Source: Silene conica (Eukaryota; Streptophyta; Magnoliopsida; Caryophyllales; Caryophyllaceae). From it: a DNA stretch of 64,000 nt. The first letter of the stretch is position 1. Each line of letters begins with the position of its first letter. Shown here in pieces: positions 53,906-64,000 of this stretch. The stretch lies in contig CM055313.2 of assembly GCA_029255685.2 (NCBI GenBank), forward strand, positions 31,244,579 through 31,308,578, given 5' to 3'. The notes beneath the pieces were generated by a model. The model did not search any database. It was not told the origin of the DNA and saw nothing but the letters and a program-made list of their open reading frames with translations. A program made the position numbers and the translations under genes.

Positions 53906-55209
53906 CAAAGTAAGTTACTTGCTTCCTAAGGTCTACAATACGTAATATACTCCTTCCCTTTCTTTATTTTCAGCTTGAATACACAAAACAAACACCATTG
54001 TTAGGTGTTGTGCGCCTTCACTTTCAAACGATCGTAAAATCTTCGTTTCTTATCGGTTTTCGACGATTTTCGCGCCTATCTCTTACTCTCCTCGCCCTTC
54101 ATCTTTCTAGGTAAGAAAAGTCCAATATAAATTCATTCCTACCCTCTGGTCGTGGCCTTTAAGGCACGGATTTCAATGCTAACTCGCTTATTTGTGTGTA
54201 GCTAGTTCGGTCGTCCAAAACCGAAGTGGCTTTGAGTCAAAATCATGCTTATTGAAGAGCTATAAGGTAACGGTAATGGGTTACTCGACTTTAATCGTCT
54301 ATGTTTGCATGTGTTACATAAATTAGTGATACATATTATACTAGAAATATGTTTGATTAATTAGTTGTATGATTAGCTTTATAAGTTATATCTTTGGATG
54401 TTTTTCATGTTGCATGGTTGTGTTGGATGATATTCTAGTTGGAAATTCATTAAGGATTGTATTGTTAAATGAGTTTATGATCATTGAGGATGGTTAGTTT
54501 GATAGTCTTTCAAGTTCATAGTGCTTTGTTTACATTGGTTATTTCATAAAGTTTCAGCACCTTGACAAATCTGCCCATTGTCTTGTACAATTTATTTCGA
54601 CATCTTAGAGTATCCATCTTTGAAAATGTTGAAAATAGACCCCTGTTTATTTTAAGTTTAGAGATTACCTCTAAAATTTCGTAATTTGCTTGCTTGCCGT
54701 TTGTTCACAATAAATTATTTACGAACATTGCGCTGAAATACTCGCAGAACGGACAGTAGCTCAAAGATTATTTCGAAAACCATTCTTATACTTTGAAACT
54801 ATTCTGTTCCTTTTTAATAATTAAACTTTGAAGAATTTAGATGATTTTAGGAGTTTACCTTGCCCCAACATGTTTTATTAAACCCGTTTTATAAAGCAAT
54901 ACTTTTAATGCGACGATTTATGACATACTGTAAAGATAAGATTATAAACCCCTGTTAAGTTCGTCTTTTGAAAATGGTTATCGGATGAAAATTGTAGCTA
55001 AAAGTCTTATTAATCCTAAATAATTAGCCTTGTATCATTTATATTTTATTTGAATTAATTATGAATTTTACGGCAGAGGACAGCTGAAATGTAAAACGCT
55101 TTTAAGACTTATGTTTTATTAATCAGTTTCGTTTATTCTTCTCCCGTATGGAATGGAGTTAAGTGTTGTCTTATTTATCGATTGTTGGCTTTTGTATGTA
55201 AATGAGTTT

Positions 55210-55680
55210 GGTTAACGGTTATGTTAGCTTATATTGTATTTTGATGACGGTTATGTTATCTTAAGATTAGTTGGGTGACGGTTATGTTGCCTTGCTTGTG
55301 TTTAGGTGACGGTTATGTCACCCTAAATTGTGTTGGTAACGGTTATGTTGCCTTGGTTGTGAATAGATAGCGGTGATACGATTTGTGTATCACTGTAATG
55401 AACAAACGCCACTCCTGTTATGGGATTTTATCTAACTATGTTCGGGATTGGTCGGTGTCCGTGGTTATGCGGCCCGGTCCCCGTGTGTCGTTCGGTGTAG
55501 GTTATTACATCGAGAGGTCTGGCCAGGTCTTAGGCATATAGTTGTCGGTTATGCGCTATACATAGTATCCAAATGACGTGGTTATGCGCTCCGGTAGCTA
55601 GGGCGCGGTTATACGTCCTAGCCTGTTAGTGGAGCGGTTATACTCCCTGACTGTCAGTTGTAGCGGTTATGCTACCTGAC
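55210..55680 (+). repeat. Array of small hairpins with GGTTAT loop, LARD I 5' LTR
   Basis: At least ten units share the loop GGTTAT but have different complementary stems: GGTTAAC/GTTAGCT (55210), GATGAC/GTTATC, GGGTGAC/GTTGCCT (both with G-T pairs), GGTGAC/GTCACC extended by TTTA/TAAA (55301-55327), GGTAAC/GTTGCC, GCTAGGGCG/CGTCCTAGC (55597-55622), GGAG/CTCC, GTAGC/GCTAC extended by GTCAG/CTGAC (55653-55680). A different hairpin, GTGATAC/GTATCAC, lies at 55373-55393. Stems vary together while the loop stays fixed. Confidence 0.85.
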
Positions 55681-55884
55681 GGCGTTCATTCTATTCTTGG
55701 TTGTTGTTATTTGTGTGATTGGACATGCCATCAAGTGTTGGTCTTTGAGTCGATCACCTGGTTGTTTACCTGATTTTGAGTATTATGCTTTGACATTTAT
55801 CTTATTCACATGTATTACTCCATATACAATATGTTCTTATTGTTGTCTATTTGTATTCTGACGTAAAGTGGCTGGGAGAACCCT

Positions 55885-55931
55885 GAGTTACTCCCCACTG
55901 ACTGTGGCATTCATGTTTCATTAATGTAGGT
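55885..55931 (+). other. Conserved LARD LTR box (LARD I)
   Basis: Contains TTACTCCCCACTGACTGTGG, then TTCATGTTT and AATGTAGGT. It matches the box in LARD D at 15600-15645 (minus strand) at nearly the same distance from the LTR end. Confidence 0.7.
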
Positions 55932-56220
55932 TGGTGCTGTTTGGGGAAGACGTGTGGCTAGCGAGCATTGTTGATCATTCGACAATTACCCTTACGCTTA
56001 GTTTAGATTTAATTCATGTTGATATCGTGGGATACCTTATCCCTCGTTTATTTAAGTATTCGTGTATAATTTATACTTTCTTATTAGTTTTAGTCTTCCG
56101 CTTGTTGTTTTGATATTCCGCGAAAAAATTTTAATAAATATGTCGAAAAGTTTTTAAAAGTATCGTATTTCCGCTGCAAATTACTTGTTTATTTTATGCT
56201 ATATCGCGGGGTGTCACAGT

Positions 56221-56232
56221 TGGTATCAGAGC
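56221..56232 (+). other. Primer binding site of LARD I (initiator tRNA-Met)
   Basis: TGGTATCAGAGC begins two bases after the LTR end; a 12-base match to the tRNA-iMet complement. Confidence 0.93.
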
Positions 56233-59200
56233 AGTAATGCTCCCGACGCACGCACGTGTACCCCAAATTAAATTTGAACTTGACCTGAAATAATGAATGA
56301 GAGATGGGTAGACTTAAGGACCAAGTGGTAGTCTGTAATATGATTGCTCTTTGTTAGGTTTAACAAGTTTGTTAATTGACAAAGATTTTATTTTTGTGCT
56401 CAAGGATTGGTGAACCATGAGCTTTCCTAGATGGCGATCAAGATTCTTGTCTACTACCAAAGATGGAAGATTCGTGCTATCTTTGAAGGATGCTTCCATG
56501 TCCCCGAAGATACTCTTTGCTCATCATGCATCACCTTCTTCCTTATTTCTTGATGCATATCCTCCCTTCCCGAACTCTTTTCTATCTTAACTCGGAAGCT
56601 ACTTTCGTAACTTCCCGACTTAACCTTATCCTTGCTACTTGCATTTTTCCCATGGCGCTTTGTAGGTAGCCTAGCTTAGTTGGATATTGAGGATTGTGTT
56701 CGAGGATAACCCCTAGCCCTCATTTTGAAAAGTAGTGTTACTGAAAACGTTTAGGGAGTGCAGTAAGCCATGTCTTGATGATCCTAATTTTAGTTGTTCA
56801 CCCAATTGGTGGGTGGAATTGGTTAGTGAAATTCCTAGATTAAATTTTGAGTGGTATATGTAGCTTTTGGTGGAATTTAACCTTGGAAATCATAATTGAG
56901 ATTTAAGACTAGTGGATTGAGATGATTGCTCTAAGAGTATGAATGAGGTGTTAGAAGTCTTGAATGAATTTGGAAAATATACTTGGGATGTTACTTTTAA
57001 GAATGAGAATCGTTTATAATGATGGATGAATATTGAAAGGATTTATGAGGTAATCTTGGGAGAATTGATTAAAGTTTATGCTTTTAGTTGTTCGAACGGA
57101 GTTAGTGGTGTAACCTTAGAGGAGTTACCAAAAGATAATATCTTTGGATGTCTGATTGATGTAGTAAGGTGCAACTTATGGATTTATGAGATTTCGAGGT
57201 TGCGATGTTTAAAGGACGTTTGGATTCGTATATAGAGATGTGTGAAATATCTATAATTGACCTTGGTGTTCACATTTTGAGGTATCTGAGAATTTGTATG
57301 GATTTATCGATCGTGTGGGATTAGAATAGAGTGATTCGAAGAAAGGTGAAATCTTTGGGAATTGAAGGAAATAGAGAGTTGATAACCTATGGTGTATAAA
57401 TATTGTGAAGTACCAATGGTATATAAATGGTTTATCCTAGAGTATTACAGAAGTGGAGATACCAGAGACTTTATGGAATAGTCGAAATTGGGATAATCGT
57501 ACACCTTTATCTTCGAAAGGACTTATAGTATGGTAAACCATCTGGGAAAATTCTTCTTGGAAAGTGCTAGTTTTGTAAATAGGAGATGAAAACTTTGTGA
57601 GGATTTTGGGAACCCTGGGCCTTGGGAACCCAGTTCAAATCATAACCTTTCCTCAACACTTCTCTTCTTCTTTCTTCTTCCATGCTAATTTCGTCAAGTT
57701 TTTCTTTCATAACAAAGCTTACTTGACCTCTCTTTACGGCATGTATCTTGTTACCTCTAATGCTTATTATTCTTCTCTTAGCTTCACTTTTGTTGGAGTC
57801 TCTCACCTTGTAATCTTGTCTCTTTCTCTCTATCTCTCTCAAGTTCCTATATCACGTTTGTCTCTAAGTTTGTATCATACTTTAACCGTTGTGATCCTTG
57901 TCGCCTTTCCTCTTGGACTAGCTGTGAGGTTGACGTCGTTTGTGGAATAGTGATATATGCTTAGAGGATCTTTGGTCTGTTTTATCGGACATAGTTGAGA
58001 GAGTTAGCATTTTGTGACGTTTGGGTAATACTAGGTAGTATGCCATCTTGATGGTTTCAAGTTAAAGGTTTGAAGATATAAGTGCTTCTTGTGGATTGGT
58101 AACAATCGTGAGGCTAATAATTCTGGTGTTATCTATGAGAGTGTTGATGGTTACGTAGAGACGGTTTGGGTGAAAGTTGTTACTTTTATGAGACTTTCTT
58201 TTGGGATGATCACTTTACGGTAATTATGGTAGCCAAGGTTTAAGAGATGTTTTCTTGATTTGGTTCGATGAGAGTTGACTAGTTTGGCACATAATGCTTT
58301 GGATGTTTAACTCGTAGTCCTACGTTTGGTAATAGTTACGGTTTGAAGAATACCGCGTTTATGCTTTTGAGATTAGATGTTTTGGATGTTTGTAGGTAAG
58401 AGAGTAAGTACAGTTCCGAGAGTGCCGCTTTCGTATCTTTTGTTGTCATATGAGCGTAACAGATTTTGTTTAGAGGTCTGGAAGTAGGATGGATTCTGGT
58501 AAAAGATCTTTTTTTTGGTGTTCTACCATGTTTGGAGATCTATAACGTATGCTAGTTGGGTATGAGTGTGACCTTGTTAGTGGTTTTGGATCTAGCATTA
58601 GTGGAGATTGTTGGTTATTATATAATGATCGAGAGTGGTGAAATCCCCTTTTGTGGTGAAATACGTTGTTTTGGTGGTGACCTAGTAGAAAAGTGACTTA
58701 AGTTATGTTGAGGAAACCCTTGAGAGTCTCATGGTTGTATGGCTTGTTTTCTAGGGTGTATAAGGAGTCGTCATGATGATGTTTCATTTATGGATCGAGT
58801 GGGTAGTGTTTCTTGGAAGAGTTATCATTCTCTCTTAACCTTAAACCTCTTTTGCTCATGCTTTTATTCCTTTATTGTTTATGTATCCTTACTCTCATGT
58901 TGAGTACCGTCTTTAACCTTGAAGATGGTGGTTTTGATGCCTTGTCTTAGCTAGCTTCCTTGTGACCTTTTGTGTTTTGAGTTCTTTGATAGACCTACAC
59001 GACTCTCTTTGGTTGATGATATGTAGCTTTCATGTTTGTGTTTTGTATGAGTGATGTTCAAAATATTTTCCATTTATGTACTTTATAACCGAAATGAGTT
59101 ACCTTACTTTTGTTGTTGAAAAACTTTAATTTCTGTTACAACCTTACTTATTTTTCCAAATTCAAAAATGGAAGTTTACTTTCGAAATGACATGTTTTGA

Positions 59201-59532
59201 AAAACTTGAAGTTTTTTATAATTTTGATTGGTTTTAGCGTTGAATTGATGAAAGACTTGTTATTGGAGACGTCTAATAACCCGTTTTACGCTTGTCGACC
59301 ACTTGCTATGATTTGATTTTGGACTAGCCCTTGATTTGGAATGTCGGACTCTTTAATGCGCAACGAGAAGCCTCTTGTTCCATTGATGATGACTGGTGCC
59401 TTCGGAAACTTTTTTCGAAGTTTTTCAAATAAATCTAAGTTTTGTAATATCAAATTTTGGTAAACACTTTGGTTGTTAACCTTGTCTTTACAACTTACCG
59501 TTTTTCTGCTTTCAATTTTCGAGGACGAAACT
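56233..59532 (+). other. Non-coding interior of LARD I
   Basis: No gag-pol motif occurs. The longest frame (57597-57950, 117 codons) is hydrophobic, rich in Leu, Ser and Phe, in a CT-rich tract, and matches nothing I know. 56233-56330 matches the leader of LARD D (GCTCCCGACGCAC; AATAATGAATGAGAGATGGG). 59332-59370 matches its 3' block (GATTTGGAATGTCGGACTCT). A further short match, GAGGTATCTGAGAATTT, lies near 57278. Confidence 0.7.
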
Positions 59533-59551
59533 TTTTAAAAGGTGGGGTGAT
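59533..59551 (+). other. Polypurine tract of LARD I
   Basis: TTTTAAAAGGTGGGGTGAT directly before the 3' LTR, preceded by CGAGGACGAAAC as in related elements. Confidence 0.85.
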
Positions 59552-62458
59552 TGTAACACCCCGTAATTTCCAAGTCTTTATATATTAATAAAATCTTATT
59601 TTAGTAATAATAATGATCCACAGTAAATAAATTTCCATCTAAATTCTATCGTTTTTGACAACGATATTAAAAATGCTCGTTTTAAACTTATACTCGTCAA
59701 ACTACGAACAACTACTCTGTCTTTGTTACTAATTTTGAGATCCGTTAAGACATATTCAGCTCTTGATTGTAAAATAAAAGTTTTATATCTTTTTCTTAGC
59801 TTTCCAACGCCACCAACAACACCTCAATCGAAGTTCTGTGGAAGAAATTATGCCGAAAATACGAAAGGTTGTCGCAGAATATCCGCCTACGAGATGCTCG
59901 CTCGTTGCTACCTCTTCCTCTTGGCTTAAAAACTTCGACACATGGGCATTAGCACATCTTCCACTTGGCCTAAGATATTAGACACATGATCTAATCACTT
60001 CTTCCACATGGCCTAAGGTTCTTGACACATGACATATTGCTCTCGACACTTGGCCTAAGGCCCTCGACAAATGGCCTAAGCCTCAACACTTGGCATTACT
60101 ATTCCAACACTTGGCTTAAGCATGCAAAGTAAGTTACTTGCTTCCTAAGGTCTACAATGGCATGCATACCACTTTGCTTAACGTAATATACTCCTTCCCT
60201 TTCTCTATTTTCAGCTTGAATACACAAAACAAACACCGTTGTTAGGTGTTGTGCGCCATCACTTTCAAACCATCGTAAAATCTTCGTTTCTTATCGGTTT
60301 TCGACGATTTCCGCGCCTATATGTTCCTCTCCTCGCCCTTCATATTTCTAGGTAAGAAAAGTCCAATATAAATTCATTCCTACCCTCTGGTCGTGGCCTT
60401 TAAGGCACGGATTTCAATGCTAACTCGCTTATTTGTGTGTAGCTAGTTCGGTCGTCCAAAACCGAAGTGGCTTTGAGTCAAAATCATGCTTATTGAAGAG
60501 CTATAAGGTAACGGTAGTGGGTTACTCGACTTTAATCGTCTATGTTTGCATGTGTTACATAAATTAGTGATACATATTATACTAGAAATATGTTTGATTA
60601 ATTAGTTGTATGATTAGCTTTATAAGTTATATGTTTGGATAATTTTCATCTTGCATGGTTGTATTGGATGATATTCTAGTTGGAAATTCACTAAGGATTG
60701 TATTGTTAAATGAGGTTATGATCATTGAGGATGGTTAGTTTGATAGTCTTTCAAGTTCATAGTGCTTTGTTTACATTGGTTATTTCATAAAGTTTCAGCA
60801 CCTTGACAAATCTGCCCATTGTCTTGTACAATTTATTTCGACATCTTAGAGTATCCATCTTTGAAAATGTTGATAATAGACCCCTGTTTATTTTAAGTTT
60901 AGAGTTTACCTCTAAAATTTCGTAATTTGCTTGCATGCCGTTTGTTCACAATAAATTATTTACGAACATTGCGCTGAAATACTCGCAGAACGGACAGTAG
61001 CTCAAAGATTATTTCGAAAACCATTCTTATACTTTGAAACTATTCTGTTCCTTTTTAATAATTAAACTTTGAAGAATTTAGATGATTTTAGGAGTTTACC
61101 TTGCCCCAAAATGTTTTATTAAACCCGTTTTATGAAGCAATACTTTTAATGCGACGATTTATGACATACTGTAAAGATAAGATTATAAACCCCTGTTAAG
61201 TTCGTCTTTTGAAAATGGTTATCTGATGAAAATTGTAGCTAAAAGTCTTAATAATCCTACCTAATTAGCCTTGTATCATTTCGATTTTATTTGAATTAAT
61301 TATGAATTTTACGGCAGAGGACAGCTGAAATGTAAAACGCTTTTAAGACTTCTGTTTTATTAATCAGTTTCGTTTATTCTTCTCCCGTATGGAATGGAGT
61401 TAATTGTTGTCTTATTTATCGATTGTTGGCTTTTGTATGTAAATGAGTTTGGTTAACGGTTATGTTAGCTTATATTGTATTTTGATGACGGTTATGTTAT
61501 CTTAAGATTAGTTGGGTGACGGTTATGTTGCCTTGCTTGTGTTTAGGTGACGGTTATGTCACCCTAAATTGTGTTGAAAACGGTTATGTTGCCTTGGTTG
61601 TGAATAGATAGCGGTGATATGATTTGTGTATCACTGTAATGAACAAACGCCACTCCTGTTATGGGATTTTATCTAACTATGTTCGGGATTGGTCGTGTCC
61701 GTGGTTATGCGGCCCGGTCCTCGTGTGTCGTTCGGTGTAGGTTATTACATCGAGAGGTCTGGCCAGGTCTTAGGCATATAGTTGTCGGTTATGCGCTATA
61801 CATAGTATCCGGATGACGTGGTTATGCGCTCCGGTAGCTAGGGCGCGGTTATACGTCCTAGCCTGTAAGTGGACCGGTTATACTCTCTGACTGTCAGTTG
61901 TAGCGGTTATGCTACCTGACGGCGTTCATTCTATTCTTGGTTGCTGTTGTTTGTGTGATTGGACATGCCATCAAGTGTTGGTCTCTGAGTCGATCACCTG
62001 GTTGTTTACCTGATTTTGAGTATTATGCTTTGACATTTATCTTATTCACATGTATTACTCCATATACAATATGTTCTTATTGTTGTCTATTTGTATTCTG
62101 ACGTAAAGTGGCTGGGAGAAACCTGAGTTACTCCCCACTGACTGTGGCGTTCATGTTTCATGAATGTAGGTTGGTGTTGTTTGGGGAAGACGTGTGGCTA
62201 GCGAGCATTGTTGATCATTTGACAATTACCTTTATGCTTAGTTTAGATTTAATTCATGTTGATATCGTGGGATACCTTATCCCTCGTTTATTTAAGTATT
62301 CGTGTATAATTTATACTTTCTTATTAGTTTTACTCTTCCGCTTGTTGTTTTGATATTCCGCGAAAAAGTTTTAATAAATATGTCGAAAAGTTTTTAAAAG
62401 TATCGTATTTCCGCTGCAAATTACTTGTTTATTTTATGTTGTATCGCGGGGTGTCACA
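59552..62458 (+). repeat. 3' LTR of LARD I
   Basis: 2,907 bp. Relative to the 5' LTR it has about 22 extra bases near 60159 (GGCATGCATACCACTTTGCT) and many substitutions. The GGTTAT hairpin array recurs at about 61450-61920. Some stems are damaged, for example GGTAAC has become GAAAAC at the fifth unit, while the unit near 61811 pairs CCGGA with TCCGG, which the 5' LTR has lost. It is followed by TGAGT. Confidence 0.93.
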
Positions 62459-62463
62459 TGAGT

Positions 62464-62807
62464 GGGGTGACATGTGGTAGAGGTGGAGTGTGGAAATAGG
62501 GTAGGTTTAGGCAGTAAATCTTTGACAAAGATTTTACCGATTTTGGTTGAGTGGTATATGGTAATATGTGATGTTTGGTCACTTATGGTACGTATAGTTG
62601 TATTTTGATTTAGTAGGATTTTGTAATATTTTGGTCGAAATCATGGTTGTATACAAACGTAAATAGCATTGCATAACATAGTCACAATTCGAGTATATAA
62701 TCATTGTACGTATACACACGTAAACATGCAGCGGAACATACGGAAACCGTCATACAATCTTGTGTAAACATAGTCAGTCATTGGGTTATTTCGGCTATTA
62801 AGATTGA
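62464..62807. other. Flank of LARD I, no gene seen
   Basis: GT-rich sequence continuous before the insertion with the region upstream of the unidentified coding fragment (53185-53326). It changes near 62640 into the 3' region of a minus-strand copia pol. No feature is supported. Confidence 0.5.
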
Positions 62808-63896
62808 TTAGGTGTCACCGATTAAACCAATTTTCAACCGCAAAGTCTCAAATCGTTCTCTAGCCAATGGCTTGGTAAAGATATCTGCCCATTGTTTTTC
62901 CGTACTATAAAATTCCAACTTAATGTTTTTCTTTTCAACTTGGTCTCATAGGAAGTGATGTCTAACTTTAATATGTTTAGTTCGCGAGTGCTGAGCTGGG
63001 TTCTTAGATATAATTATCGCACTCGTGTTATCAAATAAAATAGTAACACAACCTACATCGACACCATAGTCAAGCAACTGTTGTTGTAACCATAATAGTT
63101 GAGAACATACCAGTGCGGCTGCAATATATATTCTGCTTCGGCAGTTGAAAGAGCGACAAAATTTGGCTTCTTGGATCCCCATGATATTATGCATGGTCCA
63201 ACAAAGGTAGCAAGGCCAGAAGTGATTTTCCTGTCTAAAGAACATCCTGCATAATCCGCATCTGAATACCCTAATAGGTTAAAGTTGCAGTCCAAGGGAT
63301 ACCATAAATATAATTTTGACGTTCGGATTAGGTATCTTAGAATTCTTTTAACCGCAGTCATATGCGATTCTTTTGGTGCAGATTGAAATCTAGCACAGAC
63401 GCAGACACTAAACATTATATCTGGACGACTTGCAGTAAGATAAAGAAGTGATCCAATCATATCTCTATATGTTGTTTTATCTACAAACTTACCGTCTTCA
63501 TCTTTGGTTAACTTCTTATCTGTGACCATTGGTGTAGGCATTGGATGAGAGGTTTCCATACCGAATTTCTTTAGCAATTCTTTGACATATTTTTGTTGAT
63601 GAACTTTGATTTCGTCTTCTGTTTGTTGAATTTGTAGATCAAGGAAGAACTTCAGTTCTCCCATCATACTTATCTCAAATTCGGAAGTCATCAACTCGGA
63701 GAAGTACTTGCACAACTTTTTATTAGTTGAGCCGAAAATAATATCGTCAACATAGATCTGAACGACCATTAGATCTGAGTTCTCGCTTTTAAGAAATAGG
63801 GTTTTATCCACGGATCCCTCTTGAATCCACTATCCAACAGGAATTTTGATAGTTTGTAGTACCACGCTCTGGGTACTTGTTTTAGGCCATAGAGAG
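62808..63896 (-). pseudogene. Copia pol fragment (RT C-terminal half and RNase H)
   Basis: Minus strand, in order: [15 protein letters not shown]; the RT catalytic box QIYVDDIIFGS; LTKDEDGKFVDKTTYRDMIG; SLLYLTASRPDIMFSVC; then RNase H motifs GYSDADYAGCSLDRKITSG, STAEAEY, ILFDNTSAI and HIKVRHHFL. A two-base insertion around 63124-63131 shifts the frame after AEAEY, and a TGA at about 62949 interrupts HHFL-x-DQ. The C-terminus with QWADIFTKPLARERFETL ends at TAA 62808-62810. The sequence resembles copia elements of the SIRE/Maximus group, by recall only. The upstream half (gag, protease, integrase, RT start) is missing: at about 63897 it joins an Athila-type LTR end. Confidence 0.88.
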
Positions 63897-63980
63897 CTCC
63901 CTGTGGAATTCGCCCCTACTTCCGCTAGCTTCAGTTAGTAGACCTAGGTTTATCTTTGATACTAAACGACGGTATTAAAT
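63897..63980 (+). mobile_element. 3' end of an Athila-type LTR (J)
   Basis: Only about 85 bases of LTR remain: CTCCCTGTGGAATTCG, then GGTTTATCTTTGATAC and ACGACGGTATTA. The order matches the end of LTR E (25785-25858). The junction with the copia fragment lies at a stretch that fits both sequences (GCTCCCTGTGG). The element body lies beyond the window on the right. Confidence 0.75.
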
Positions 63981-63982
63981 TT

Positions 63983-64000
63983 TGGCGCCGTTGTCGGGGA
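63983..64000 (+). other. Primer binding site (tRNA-Asp) at window end
   Basis: TGGCGCCGTTGTCGGGGA, one mismatch from the 18-base complement of the plant tRNA-Asp 3' end. It identifies the neighbouring LTR as Athila/Tat-type on the plus strand. Confidence 0.9.

Larger units (their letters stand above)
53332..56218 (+). repeat. 5' LTR of LARD I
   Basis: 2,887 bp from TGTAACACCCCATAATTTCC to GCGGGGTGTCACA. It has three notable parts: repeats of CACTTGGCCTAAG (53697-53905), the GGTTAT hairpin array (55210-55680) and the conserved box (55885-55931). The frame 55931-56113 is not a recognised protein. Confidence 0.93.
53332..62458 (+). mobile_element. LARD I: non-coding LTR retrotransposon
   Basis: A 9,127-bp element with LTRs of 2,887 and 2,907 bp, a tRNA-Met primer site, a purine tract and a TGAGT target duplication. 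The 3.3-kb interior has no gag or pol. The LTRs differ by dozens of substitutions, so the element is older than the Tekay copy. Blocks next to the primer site and purine tract, and the conserved LTR box, match LARD D. The GGACGAAACTTTTTAAAAGG sequence before the tract resembles the Tekay element, suggesting that Tekay proteins mobilised it. Confidence 0.92.

Noticed and set aside
57597-57950. 117-codon frame inside LARD I
   Set aside because: A CT-rich tract giving a hydrophobic, low-complexity product. There is no domain, and I see no matching frame in LARD D.

Overview
The window is a stack of nested transposable elements from a large, repeat-rich plant nuclear genome. The evidence is the set of LTR families: Ty3/gypsy chromoviruses with 2.3-2.9 kb LTRs, Athila-type gypsy elements primed by tRNA-Asp, Ty1/copia elements primed by initiator tRNA-Met, and CACTA DNA transposons. 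I see no tRNA, rRNA, CRISPR array or intact host gene. A flowering plant is well supported; I cannot name the species.

Region 1 (1-13298): a minus-strand Tekay-type chromovirus 5' LTR (625-3031 plus 13021-13298) is split by a young, complete plus-strand Tekay element (3032-13020). The inserted copy has near-identical 2,319-bp LTRs, a GCAGG target duplication and an unbroken 1,533-codon gag-pol ORF ending in a chromodomain. It is the only complete protein gene in the window.

Region 2 (13299-24546): fold-back repeats, a microsatellite, the 3' end of a CACTA transposon and an Athila-type RT fragment come first. A minus-strand non-coding LTR element (LARD D, 15284-24509) follows. Region 3 (24547-32574): a truncated Athila LTR, a broken Athila ORF-1-like gene, a 540-bp CACTA miniature element, another Athila LTR, and the 3' end of a minus-strand Athila element (B) with its integrase C-terminus.

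Region 4 (32575-53184): a deleted minus-strand Athila-type element (A) lies next to B's integrase and contains a solo LTR (C). Its right end runs into a copia LTR (copia-2) that was itself split by a complete but mutated copia element (copia-1, 41709-49856, AATTA target duplication). More Athila LTR fragments and an unidentified coding fragment follow. Region 5 (53327-64000): a second LARD (I, 53332-62458, TGAGT target duplication), a decayed minus-strand copia pol, and the last bases of an Athila-type LTR with its tRNA-Asp primer site at the window edge.

The most unusual structure is in the LTRs of LARDs D and I. Each carries an array of about ten small inverted repeats in which the loop sequence is nearly constant while the stems differ from unit to unit yet stay complementary. 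This suggests selection on folded RNA or DNA. D and I also share conserved blocks at both ends of their non-coding interiors and a conserved box near the LTR 3' end, so they look like one non-autonomous family, probably mobilised by Tekay-type elements. Several Athila-type and copia elements carry arrays of other short palindromes (CTCGATCGAG, GGTCGGTCGACC).
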